Positions 1 through 6,800 of a stretch of DNA of 9,008 nt are shown piece after piece (position 1 is the stretch's first letter; each line of letters starts with the position of its first letter). Made by a program: the position numbers and the translations under genes. The notes under the pieces are model-generated. The model searched no databases. It saw nothing but the letters and a program-made list of their open reading frames with translations, and was not told the origin of the DNA. The DNA is from Oscillospiraceae bacterium (GTDB lineage: Bacteria; Bacillota; Clostridia; Oscillospirales; Acutalibacteraceae): positions 1,972 through 10,979 of the forward strand of contig DNGF01000137.1 of assembly GCA_003486665.1 (NCBI GenBank). Direction: 5' to 3'.

Positions 1-654
1 GCTTGCAAGAGATTCCTGGAAGAATGAACGAACCTTGCCGTCCGCCGACTGTGCTTCTTTATGGATGTTTTTTAAATACCTTCTGAAAAATAAGGTTATC
101 AGCGCAATCAAAGCTCCGCCGGCGAGAAAGATTGCCGCAAAGATCCAATCCAACCCGGCGATAATTACAACAGCCGAAATCATCTTTGTCAAAAGAGATA
201 CAATATGCGGAACAAGACCCGTTACGCCGTCGCAGATCGTCTGAACATCGGAGGTAAGCCGATTTAAAAGATCACCGCTGTGGTGCGCCGAAATCGCGGC
301 ATAATCCTTCTTCATTATCGACTCAAAAACTCTTGTTCGGATTTTTATTTCAATCTTCGCCCTCGACCGCTCATACATATTGCCGTTGAAAATTTTCAGC
401 AATATTTGCACAACCACGAGAATAAGAAGATAAATCGCTCCGCGTTTAAGCAAGGCAGCGTCATTTGAAGTTGCACCGTTTACAACGTCCTTGGTACCGT
501 AGGCGGTCAATATGCCGAAATATGCAAGCGCCGCGCTGAGGAGCGCATATATAAATACGAAAATCCAACTGCCATTTGCTGTGTTGATTATCCATTTCAG
601 AGCCGAAAAATCTTTTTTGTTTTCGGAATTTCGCTTATTTCTCTTTTTTACCAA
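1..654 (-). CDS. ABC exporter, N-terminal transmembrane domain (3' end beyond the left edge)
   Basis: Reading the minus strand from 654 gives an open frame of 218 codons running off the left edge, so the gene is partial. A Lys-rich cytoplasmic start (VKKRNKRNSENKKDF) precedes hydrophobic segments (WIFVFIYALLSAALAYFGIL, AIYLLILVVVQILL and, later, VVIIAGLDWIFAAIFLAGG). Between them lies the intracellular-loop signature of type I ABC exporters (RVFESIMKKDYAAI, then SGDLLNRLTSDVQTI), where DLLNRLTSDV is the usual coupling stretch before the next helix. The ATP-binding domain would lie outside the window. The TTG start at 654 is chosen because AAAGGAAAG sits about 7 bases upstream. The alternative GTG at the end of the kinase gene meets a stop within six codons. 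The gene starts 16 bases after the kinase-like gene, so the two are almost surely co-transcribed. It probably exports the small peptide encoded at 1496-1654, but substrate and partner are inferred only from position. There is no C39 peptidase domain at the N-terminus. Confidence 0.88.
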   Translation of the reverse strand, partial: MVKKRNKRNSENKKDFSALKWIINTANGSWIFVFIYALLSAALAYFGILTAYGTKDVVNGATSNDAALLKRGAIYLLILVVVQILLKIFNGNMYERSRAKIEIKIRTRVFESIMKKDYAAISAHHSGDLLNRLTSDVQTICDGVTGLVPHIVSLLTKMISAVVIIAGLDWIFAAIFLAGGALIALITLFFRRYLKNIHKEAQSADGKVRSFFQESLAS

Positions 655-670
655 AACTATCTTTCCTTTA

Positions 671-1378
671 TCACAACAGCCCTTGGCTCATCGTTTTGTA
701 TGAAAGCTCCGCCGCTTCAAGGCTGATATTGCATTTCAATTTATAAATCGGTACGTCGGATATAAATTCGTTCAGAAAGTCGCAAAGCAAAATCATTCTG
801 TCCGGATTTGCTGGACGTACAGTCTGCGATATGATTAAGCTGACCGCGTCATCCGGTGCTACACGTTCGATAGAATTGACAGGGCTCTGCTCTATGAAGC
901 ACACGGCGCCGAGTTCAGCCGAAGTGTTCACATTAATATCATTCTTTCCGGAAAAAGGGGTTCCGAAAATATAATACCTTCCGTCAATCTTTCTGTATGC
1001 CGCCTTGTCATCGTTAATAATAAAAGCACGTTCGCCGAAAAGCTTAAGCCAAAGTGATGTGTGCGTTGATTTTCCCGTTGAACACGGGGCGGAAAACGAA
1101 TACGCCTTGCCGTCCACAACAACCGTTGATGAGTGGAGAAACATCCCGTTGTATTCGAGCAGCTTAAGATTAAATGCAGCACCTATCCAAAGATACTCCA
1201 ATCCCGCTCCGTCCAAAGCGTTTTTATAGCGTTCCAACTGTTCGTCCACCAGAGAGTCATTCACTCCGATTCTGAAATCAGGCAATTCATCACAGCGATA
1301 TTTTTCACTGCGCTCTTTAAGCAGGCTGTATTTTGGTTCATAGCTTACATTAAGCCCTGCAATTTTATAAACAGGCAT
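671..1378 (-). CDS. HPr-kinase-like P-loop protein (putative RiPP-associated kinase)
   Basis: This 235-residue protein resembles the HPr kinase C-terminal-type domain proteins found in RiPP loci, including some lasso peptide clusters where such a kinase phosphorylates the precursor peptide. Visible motifs, in order, are FLHSSTVVVDGKAY (about 80-93), a P-loop APCSTGKST (97-105) in which the first Walker A Gly is Ala, IINDDKAAYRK (120-130) as the acidic nucleotide/metal site, GTPFSGK (139-145), and SQTVRPANPD (184-193). It lacks the regulatory N-terminal domain of true HPr kinases, and its gene neighbours do not suggest carbon catabolite control. No membrane segment or signal peptide is seen, so it should be cytoplasmic. 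The ATG at 1378 has a modest GGTGA site about 4 bases upstream. It lies between a small peptide gene and an ABC exporter, which suggests it acts on that peptide. Kinase activity and substrate are inferences; an ATP-binding chaperone-like role is also possible. Confidence 0.8.
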   Translation of the reverse strand: MPVYKIAGLNVSYEPKYSLLKERSEKYRCDELPDFRIGVNDSLVDEQLERYKNALDGAGLEYLWIGAAFNLKLLEYNGMFLHSSTVVVDGKAYSFSAPCSTGKSTHTSLWLKLFGERAFIINDDKAAYRKIDGRYYIFGTPFSGKNDINVNTSAELGAVCFIEQSPVNSIERVAPDDAVSLIISQTVRPANPDRMILLCDFLNEFISDVPIYKLKCNISLEAAELSYKTMSQGLL

Positions 1379-1449
1379 TCAATCACCGCTTTTCAGATCT
1401 TATTCACGTCTATCATCCGTTCAATGATAAAAATGAATAAAACCTAAGT

Positions 1450-1480
1450 TCGGCAGACAACCGTAAAGGATGCCTGCCGA
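1450..1480 (-). terminator. Intercistronic hairpin after the peptide gene (partial terminator or mRNA stabiliser)
   Basis: Bases 1450-1459 pair with 1471-1480 around an 11-base loop, giving a 10-bp stem with one G-U pair in the RNA. It begins 15 bases after the peptide stop codon. On the transcribed side it is followed by a broken T-rich stretch (GGTTTTATTCATTTTT), weaker than a classical terminator. Such a hairpin between a precursor peptide and its modification genes commonly lets the peptide be made in excess through read-through or 3'-end protection. The degree of termination cannot be judged from sequence alone. Confidence 0.55.
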
Positions 1481-1495
1481 CTCAAATCTTAAGGT

Positions 1496-1654
1496 TTAGC
1501 CTATAATGAGATCGCTGCCGATGCTGCTTGAGCCGGATTTCGATTTAATATCAACGTCAGGCTCTGTCGGATCGGTTGCCGAATTACCGCTTTCCATGAT
1601 TTCTTCAACCAAATCAAACTTTTTGGCATTAAGTTCAGGCTTATTGTAAATCAT
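1496..1654 (-). CDS. Small peptide, candidate RiPP precursor with YxxPxL leader motif
   Basis: This frame encodes 52 residues with no signal peptide. The N-terminal half carries YNKPEL (residues 3-8) and then KKFDLVEEIMESG (11-23). YxxPxL is the leader motif bound by RRE domains in lasso peptide systems, and similar Y-x-KPEL-type leaders recur in clostridial small peptides near kinase-like and ABC genes. The C-terminal half, from Gly23, is acidic and then Ser/Gly-rich (KSKSGSSSIGSD, 37-48) and ends in LIIG. It has no Cys, Trp or His, so thioether chemistry is unlikely. The start at 1654 is supported by AAAAGGGG, whose GGGG lies 8 bases upstream. A longer in-frame start at 1756 lies upstream of the predicted -10 box and would not be transcribed from that promoter. 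The gene is first in a unit followed by the kinase-like gene and the exporter. That it is a modified, exported peptide is inferred. The cleavage site and final product are unknown. Confidence 0.72.
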   Translation of the reverse strand: MIYNKPELNAKKFDLVEEIMESGNSATDPTEPDVDIKSKSGSSSIGSDLIIG

Positions 1655-1683
1655 TTTTTCAACCCCTTTTATAAGATGGATGA

Positions 1684-1695
1684 CTTTTGCAAAAG
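1684..1695. promoter_or_regulatory. 12-bp perfect palindrome in the peptide leader region
   Basis: CTTTTGCAAAAG is a perfect palindrome lying between the predicted transcription start (about 1740) and the ribosome site of the peptide gene. It could be a binding site for a dimeric repressor, or a chance product of AT-rich sequence. No second copy was noticed in the window. Confidence 0.25.
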
Positions 1696-1746
1696 CCAAA
1701 AATCTTTTTTCAACATTCAACTTTCCACCGCTCGTTGTCGTTATTA

Positions 1747-1775
1747 ATTTTATCATTTTTGACTATAAGTGTCAA
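1747..1775 (-). promoter_or_regulatory. Near-consensus sigma-A promoter for the peptide operon
   Basis: On the minus strand, TTGACA (1775-1770) is followed after exactly 17 bases by TAAAAT (1752-1747), with an extended TG one base before the -10. Transcription should start near 1740, giving an untranslated leader of about 85 bases before the ATG at 1654. The -35 also forms one arm of a short inverted repeat (TTGAC at 1775-1771 and GTCAA at 1763-1759, 7-base spacer) that might bind a regulator. The promoter lies just downstream of the terminator of the preceding gene, so the peptide, kinase-like and ABC genes form their own unit. Confidence 0.72.
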
Positions 1776-1820
1776 TATTTTTTCCGAAATTGAATGTTTA
1801 AAATTATAAAGTTTATATTT

Positions 1821-1858
1821 AAAAAGGCAAAGGCTCCGCGCCTGAGCGCGGAGCCAAA
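1821..1858 (-). terminator. Rho-independent terminator of the secreted-protein operon
   Basis: Bases 1832-1841 and 1846-1855 form a perfect 10-bp GC-rich stem (GGCTCCGCGC with its complement) with a 4-base loop. It is followed in the transcribed direction by TTTGCCTTTTT. It lies about 26 bases after the stop codon of the 641-residue protein and closes that transcription unit before the peptide promoter. Confidence 0.92.
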
Positions 1859-1881
1859 TTAGCATTGTTTGGGGAAATTTA

Positions 1882-3807
1882 TCAGAATACGATTCTACCT
1901 GTGATATAATCGCCTGTAAGAGCAAATGTTGTGCTGTCGGCACGGGTTCTAAGACCCCAGTTCATTTTACCGAGTGTACCGAAGTTAACATTAACTGTCC
2001 ATACGAGTTCATCGCCGTCAACAACGGGTGTCCATGTCTTCTGATCGAATGTACGGGTATTTCCGTCCGGGTCGATGATCTGAACCTTAAGGACATCTGT
2101 GCTTGTTCTGATGATAATGTCATGGAAGCCTGCATAGATCTTGCCGTCCATATATGTTCCTGCCGGATACATATCGGGGATGGAGATCGAATGAATGCTG
2201 AGATCAAGACCCTCAGTTGCTTCGATGTTAAGCTCAAGGCCTTCGTTGTTGTACTCATCGCCCCATCTGCCGAATACTTTGTATGAAGCGTGAGCAGTTG
2301 TTGCTGCAACCTTGATGTTCCAAATCTCGTTATCGCCGTCTGCTGTGATAACTGCGTCCTCACGGTTGAATGTAAGAGCGTTGTCACCGTCGCCAACAAG
2401 ACGGATAGCCTTCGGAGAACCGTTAGCTACTACCTGAACATTAGCGTTTGAACCGATTGTCGGAGTACCGATAACATCAGCACTTACGAGATTGTTGAGT
2501 GCAAGAGCTGCCTTAGCGTCAACGATAGCCTTTGTAGCTGCGTCAACTGTAGCCTGCTCATCCTTAGTAAGATCTCTTGAAAGGCTTGAACCTGCTGTTA
2601 CAGCAGAAGCATATGCGCTCCAAGAAGAAACAGTGTAAAGACCTGAAAGTGCGCTGTTAAAATCTGCGATAGCAGCGTCAAGTGCTGTGTAGTCAGCCTT
2701 CTCAACCTGTGCGCCAGCGATCTTAACCTGTGTACCCTCGATTTCGAGAGTCTTATCGAACTGATAAGAACCGTCGGCAATTACCATGTAGTTAGCGTCT
2801 GAGCCCTTATCCAGGCGATAGAACTGCCAGCAGGGAGCAACTGTCTTGCCTGCTGCATCGCACTCTGCATATACATCGAGCTTATTAACCGTGAACATTG
2901 AATCGTTCGGGCAGAAGAGCTTAGAAACAGCACCCGGAGTAGCTGTATCCTTTGCCTTGAAGCGATAAGTAATAACCTTTGTGTTATCACCCTTAAGTAC
3001 GGGAGCCTCAAGAGCGTCCTCGCTCGGTCCGATGATAACGGTATAGCCTTCGTACTTGTCGTAGCAGCCTTCCTCAGCCTTAAGGCTATCCGGCCACTCG
3101 ATAGAACGCATATCGCCAAGATCCTTATGATCATAGTCACCGTAGTGGTTGATTTCATCATAAGAATAGTTTGCGAAAGCTTCACCGAGAGTATGAACAT
3201 TTACATCCTCTTTATGATATCTGTCCTTGTCTTCGCCTCTGTAGTACTCACTGCAGCCTACAACGTCAACAACTGAATTATCATAGAAAATTGTAGCATA
3301 CATACAGCCGAACCAGAAGTCGGTTGTTACGTAAAGATCAACTGTGAACTCCTCACCGGGGTTAACTTCTTCCTTGCTTGCAACAAACTTTGCGTTTACC
3401 TTGCCCTTTGAGAAGTCAACGTACTCATACAAATCGTTTGCATTTTCCCAGTTGTTCTGATACGGAGTTTTCATCTTACGATAAAGAGCGCCCCACTCTG
3501 CATCTGTTGCAGCGTCGCCCTTTGCTTCAAGAGCATGATACTCGTCGATGATCTCATCTTTCCAATGGGAGAGATTTTCTTCGATAACGTCTTTGCTTGC
3601 AACTTCATCCTGCCACATATAGCCCCAGTTTCTACCGGTAAGCAAACCGAAATCAATTCTTTCTTTCGGATCTGCAATAGCAAGCTCTTCAGCGGGATAA
3701 AGCTTCTTGTCTTCTTCTGTTATTGTATCGCCGGCGAAGCTGCAGATTGCAAAAGCCGAAAAAGCAATAATCACAGAGAGAACAATGCTGATAAGTTTCT
3801 TTGCCAT
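1882..3807 (-). CDS. Secreted cohesin-like/FIVAR domain protein, 641 residues
   Basis: A signal peptide (MAKK, then a hydrophobic core to about residue 21) with likely cleavage after SFA at 25 marks export. Cys22 lacks a proper lipobox, so it is not an evident lipoprotein. Residues 27-135 are a charged, Trp/Tyr-rich region. Residues about 136-355 resemble a cohesin-like beta domain: VNPGEEFTVDLYVTT, then YATIFYDNSVVDVVG, later ITYRFKAKDTATPG and a closing GSYQFD strand. Residues 371-436 are one FIVAR-like helical repeat (ADYTALDAAI, LYTVSSW, DEQATVDAAT) matching those of the upstream protein. Residues about 441-641 look like further beta domains (for example VQIIDPDGNTRTF near 575). No LPxTG anchor, dockerin or catalytic motif was recognised. 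The start has a perfect AGGAGG 7 bases upstream. The gene follows the dockerin protein by 51 bases, so the two are probably one operon, and a strong terminator follows. It may help assemble or anchor an extracellular structure. The cohesin assignment is by motif resemblance, and dockerin binding is unproven. Confidence 0.85.
   Translation of the reverse strand: MAKKLISIVLSVIIAFSAFAICSFAGDTITEEDKKLYPAEELAIADPKERIDFGLLTGRNWGYMWQDEVASKDVIEENLSHWKDEIIDEYHALEAKGDAATDAEWGALYRKMKTPYQNNWENANDLYEYVDFSKGKVNAKFVASKEEVNPGEEFTVDLYVTTDFWFGCMYATIFYDNSVVDVVGCSEYYRGEDKDRYHKEDVNVHTLGEAFANYSYDEINHYGDYDHKDLGDMRSIEWPDSLKAEEGCYDKYEGYTVIIGPSEDALEAPVLKGDNTKVITYRFKAKDTATPGAVSKLFCPNDSMFTVNKLDVYAECDAAGKTVAPCWQFYRLDKGSDANYMVIADGSYQFDKTLEIEGTQVKIAGAQVEKADYTALDAAIADFNSALSGLYTVSSWSAYASAVTAGSSLSRDLTKDEQATVDAATKAIVDAKAALALNNLVSADVIGTPTIGSNANVQVVANGSPKAIRLVGDGDNALTFNREDAVITADGDNEIWNIKVAATTAHASYKVFGRWGDEYNNEGLELNIEATEGLDLSIHSISIPDMYPAGTYMDGKIYAGFHDIIIRTSTDVLKVQIIDPDGNTRTFDQKTWTPVVDGDELVWTVNVNFGTLGKMNWGLRTRADSTTFALTGDYITGRIVF
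2500..2697 (-). other. Single FIVAR-like repeat in the cohesin-like protein
   Basis: This segment encodes about 66 residues starting ADYTALDAAI, with LYTVSSW in the middle and DEQATVDAATKAIVDAK towards the end. It shows the same ADY...YT..S(W)...Q..VD..A layout as the units of the upstream giant protein, which links the two proteins structurally. Confidence 0.75.
2743..3402 (-). other. Cohesin-like beta domain
   Basis: The encoded segment (residues about 136-355) opens with a short strand and VNPGEEFTVDLYVTT, followed by a YATIFYDN strand. This is the order seen at the start of cohesin-type domains (GxxFTVxV, then an F-Y-D pattern). It contains a long insert rich in Tyr, His and Asp (about residues 185-250) between strands. 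The length of about 220 residues exceeds a typical cohesin of about 140, so the assignment is tentative. A structure prediction would decide it. Confidence 0.5.
3733..3807 (-). other. Sec signal peptide
   Basis: The first 25 residues show a positive start (AKK), a hydrophobic run (LISIVLSVIIAFSAFAI) and a likely signal peptidase I site SFA before GD. Confidence 0.85.
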
Positions 3808-3814
3808 AAATATT

Positions 3815-3820
3815 CCTCCT
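3815..3820 (-). promoter_or_regulatory. Shine-Dalgarno AGGAGG
   Basis: A perfect AGGAGG lies 7 bases before the ATG at 3807. It fixes the start of the 641-residue protein and predicts efficient translation. Confidence 0.93.
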
Positions 3821-3828
3821 TTAAATAT

Positions 3829-3854
3829 CTTAATCCATTTTTCATGGAATTAAG
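3829..3854 (-). other. Hairpin between the two extracellular-protein genes
   Basis: The transcribed strand carries CTTAATTCCAT, a GAAAA loop, then ATGGATTAAG. These pair over 10 positions with a single bulged base. The hairpin starts 4 bases after the stop of the dockerin protein and ends 8 bases before the AGGAGG. It lacks a T tract, so full termination is unlikely. It may protect or process the mRNA, or tune the downstream gene. Confidence 0.5.
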
Positions 3855-3858
3855 TCCG

Positions 3859-6800
3859 TTAAACCGCTCTGCCCGTTACCTGATCTATTGTTTTGGTTCT
3901 GCGAATTACGCTCTTGAGCAAAGTGCTGTCAACATAATTCACATATCTGTCACCGTTCAGGTTCGCGGCAAGCCTCTGTGCCGATGTCAGAGTCAATTTC
4001 TTATTAAGTGAGCTTGAAAGCACTGCCGAATCAAGCTTTGTGATCGCTCCGTCACCGTTGATATCACCGTAAATTATGATAGTGTAGGTTCCGATAACCT
4101 CATTGGTAAGGTCAGAAGTTACCGTAACCGTTGTTCCTGTTCCGAGATTTCTGCCGATATTTCCGGAATAGGAAAGAGTAACATTTTCATATGTAATGTA
4201 CTTGCTCTGGAAGACCGACCTTGTCATACCTGTTGACAAGCCGTAAATGTAACCGTTTTTAATAACGGTCGTGCTGCCTTCTTTTGCCTCAAAGACTTCC
4301 TTTGCCTCTTCGGGAATCAAAGAGTCAATATAGCCCTGCAGCGTTGCAGTCATCTCATCAACCTGCGCCTGCTTATCTATCGTAAGCGCCATGTTGTTTT
4401 TGACGGTTTCTTCGCGGTAAGCATTGATAAGCGACATTACCTCATCAAAATTCTTATATGTATTATTATAAATTTCCGAGCTTGAATTGTCAAGTAAATC
4501 CAGAATTTTTTGAAGTTCTGTATAATTTGCCAATTTTTTAACCAAATCATTGGTAGCTTTGACGATTGTTTGAGTATAGGAATCAACCTCATTCTGTCGA
4601 TCTTTCGTCAAACCTGTCGGAATATTGTCGAGTATCTCCTGAAGTGCGGCAACACTCTCGTCTGTGTACCATCCCTTATCTATTTCTGCTTTGGCTGCTT
4701 CTTTGGCTTTGTTCAGCTCTGTATAGTCAGCCGCAAGAGGAACCAGATCCTTTATTGCCTGCTCAATTGCATCTGCATAGCCCGTAACCTGCTCCTGATA
4801 TCTGATATCAAGGCCCTCCTCAACTGCGTTGAGCTTATCCTGGAGATTCTGCCAGCTCTCAGCAGTATAAAGTGACGAATCTGCCGGAACCTTGCCCTTA
4901 GCGGTTTCAACTGCGGTGTAATCAGCCGGGAGATATTCCAACGAGGAAATACCCAATCTGACAGCCTGTTCATACATATCGACTTTCTTCTGATATCTTA
5001 TATCAAGAGTTCTGTCGATAGAATCAAGAACAGCCTTAAGGGAATTTACGGATTTTTCTGTGTAATAACCTGTTTCGATAGCAGCCTTGGCATCTGCTAC
5101 AGCTTTTTCAAGATTAGTGTAATCCGCCGGAAGATACTTCAAGTCAACTATCGCCTGCTCAATTGCAGCCGCATAGCCCGTAACCTGCTCCTGATATCTG
5201 ATATCAAGTCCTTCCTCAACTGCGTTGAGCTTATCCTGAAGATTCTGCCAGCTCTCGGCAGTATAAAGTGACGAATCTGTTGGAACCTTGCCTTTCGCGG
5301 TTTCAACCGCGCTATAATCAGCCGGATTATATTTAAGCTCCGAAACAGCCTTTCTGATTGCGGCGGCATAGCCGTCAACCGTCGCCTGTTCTGTAATATC
5401 GAGGTTATAATTTACAAGGTTGATTGCATTTCTTACCGCCGCCCTTGATGCCGCGGTATGAAGCTTCTCGTCCATTTTTGCGTTTGCTTCCTCGATTGCT
5501 TTTCTTACATCATCGTAATTTGCACCGATGTATTCAAGATTTTCAATTGCATTTTCAATATCCTGAGCAAACTTGTTAACCTCTGCCTGGTGCGTTATAT
5601 CAAGTCCGTATTTAACGGCATCAACCGCATTCTGAAGTTTCTGCCAGCTTTCCTCCGTATAAATTGAGGAATCCGTCGGCACCTTTCCCTTTGCTGTTTC
5701 AACGGCGCTGTAATCCGCCGCCTTAAAGCGGAGAGCGGCGATTCCGGCACGGATAGCTGCCGGATAGGCGTCAACAATTGCCTGCTGAGTAACGTTAAGC
5801 GTGTAGTCGATTCCGTTAAGCACTTCATTAAGCTTTGCAACGGTTTCATCCGTATAAAGGCTTAAATCCGCAGGAATTTCGCTCTTTGCTTTTGTAACCT
5901 CACTGTAATCTGCAAGGCGATATTTAAGGGCTGTTATCGCATCCTCAATATCCTTTGCGAATTTGTCAACTCTGCTTTGCTGAGTGATATTCAAGCCTTC
6001 CTCAACCGCATTGAGTTTATCCTGGAGGTTCTGCCAGCTTTCCTCTGTATAAACAGATGAATCTGCCGGAACCTTTGATTTTGCCGTATTTACCGCACTG
6101 TAATCAGCAGCCTTATAAGTAAGCGCCTCTCTTGCAGCCTTAATCGCATCGGCATAACCGTCAACAGTTGTCTGCTGAGATTTACTGAGAGATCTGTCCA
6201 CAGCATTAACGGCATCGTTAAGAGCCTTAACCGTTTCGTCCGTGTAAACCGTAAGGTCCGACGGGATCTTATCAATTTCACTGTCAACGCGAGTATAGTC
6301 TGCAGGTACAAATTTGATCTCAAGCTTTGAGATAGCGTCATTGATTGCCTTTGCATAGCCGTCAACCTGTGCCTGTTTGGTTATATCAAGGTTATAAACT
6401 ACGTCGTTGACCGCTTTATTAAGATTAGCTACAGATTCATCGGTGTAGATGCCCTCTGCAATTTTGCTTTTTGCTTCATTCACTGCGCTTACTACCGCAG
6501 TGTAATCGGCGCCCTTGGTTTTGAGCGCAGAAATCTTCGCTCTGATATCGGACGCATAGCCGTCAACCGTTGCCTGATATCTGATGTCCAGCTCTCTGTT
6601 AATTCCGCTGACGGTATCGGTAAGCGACTTAACCGACTCATCTGTGTAAATAGTAAGATCTTCGGGAATTTCCGTAATCGCCTTGTTAACATCAGTGTAA
6701 TCGGCAGGCTTATACTTAAGCACACTTATTGCCGTTTCGATAGCCTCTGCATACTTATCAACCTGAGCCTGATATCTGATATCAAGACCCTCTTCGACCT

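Noticed and set aside
512..703. Short plus-strand frames at 35-703
   Set aside because: They are antisense to the ABC exporter frame, whose protein has clear family features.
1496..1590. Calling the peptide a classical lasso peptide
   Set aside because: YxxPxL is present, but the residue two before the possible Gly1 is Glu rather than Thr, the tail is very long, and no B or C maturation gene is in the window. Left as a candidate RiPP of unknown class.
1496..1756. Longer 86-residue version of the small peptide starting at 1756
   Set aside because: The ATG at 1756 lies upstream of the predicted -10 box (1752-1747) and lacks a ribosome site. The start at 1654 has AAAAGGGG at a good distance and puts YxxPxL at the N-terminus.
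1882..3807. 641-residue protein as a lipoprotein via Cys22
   Set aside because: The residues before Cys22 (FAI) do not fit a lipobox, and a signal peptidase I site (SFA before GD) follows.
3535..4011. Plus-strand open frame of 158 codons
   Set aside because: It is antisense to the dockerin gene end and the start of the cohesin-like gene, and shows no recognisable domain. It is a shadow of the real genes.
3859..4068. Sortase-type LPxTG or S-layer anchor in the giant protein
   Set aside because: The C-terminus ends shortly after the dockerin with VTGRAV. No LPxTG, hydrophobic tail or SLH repeat is visible.
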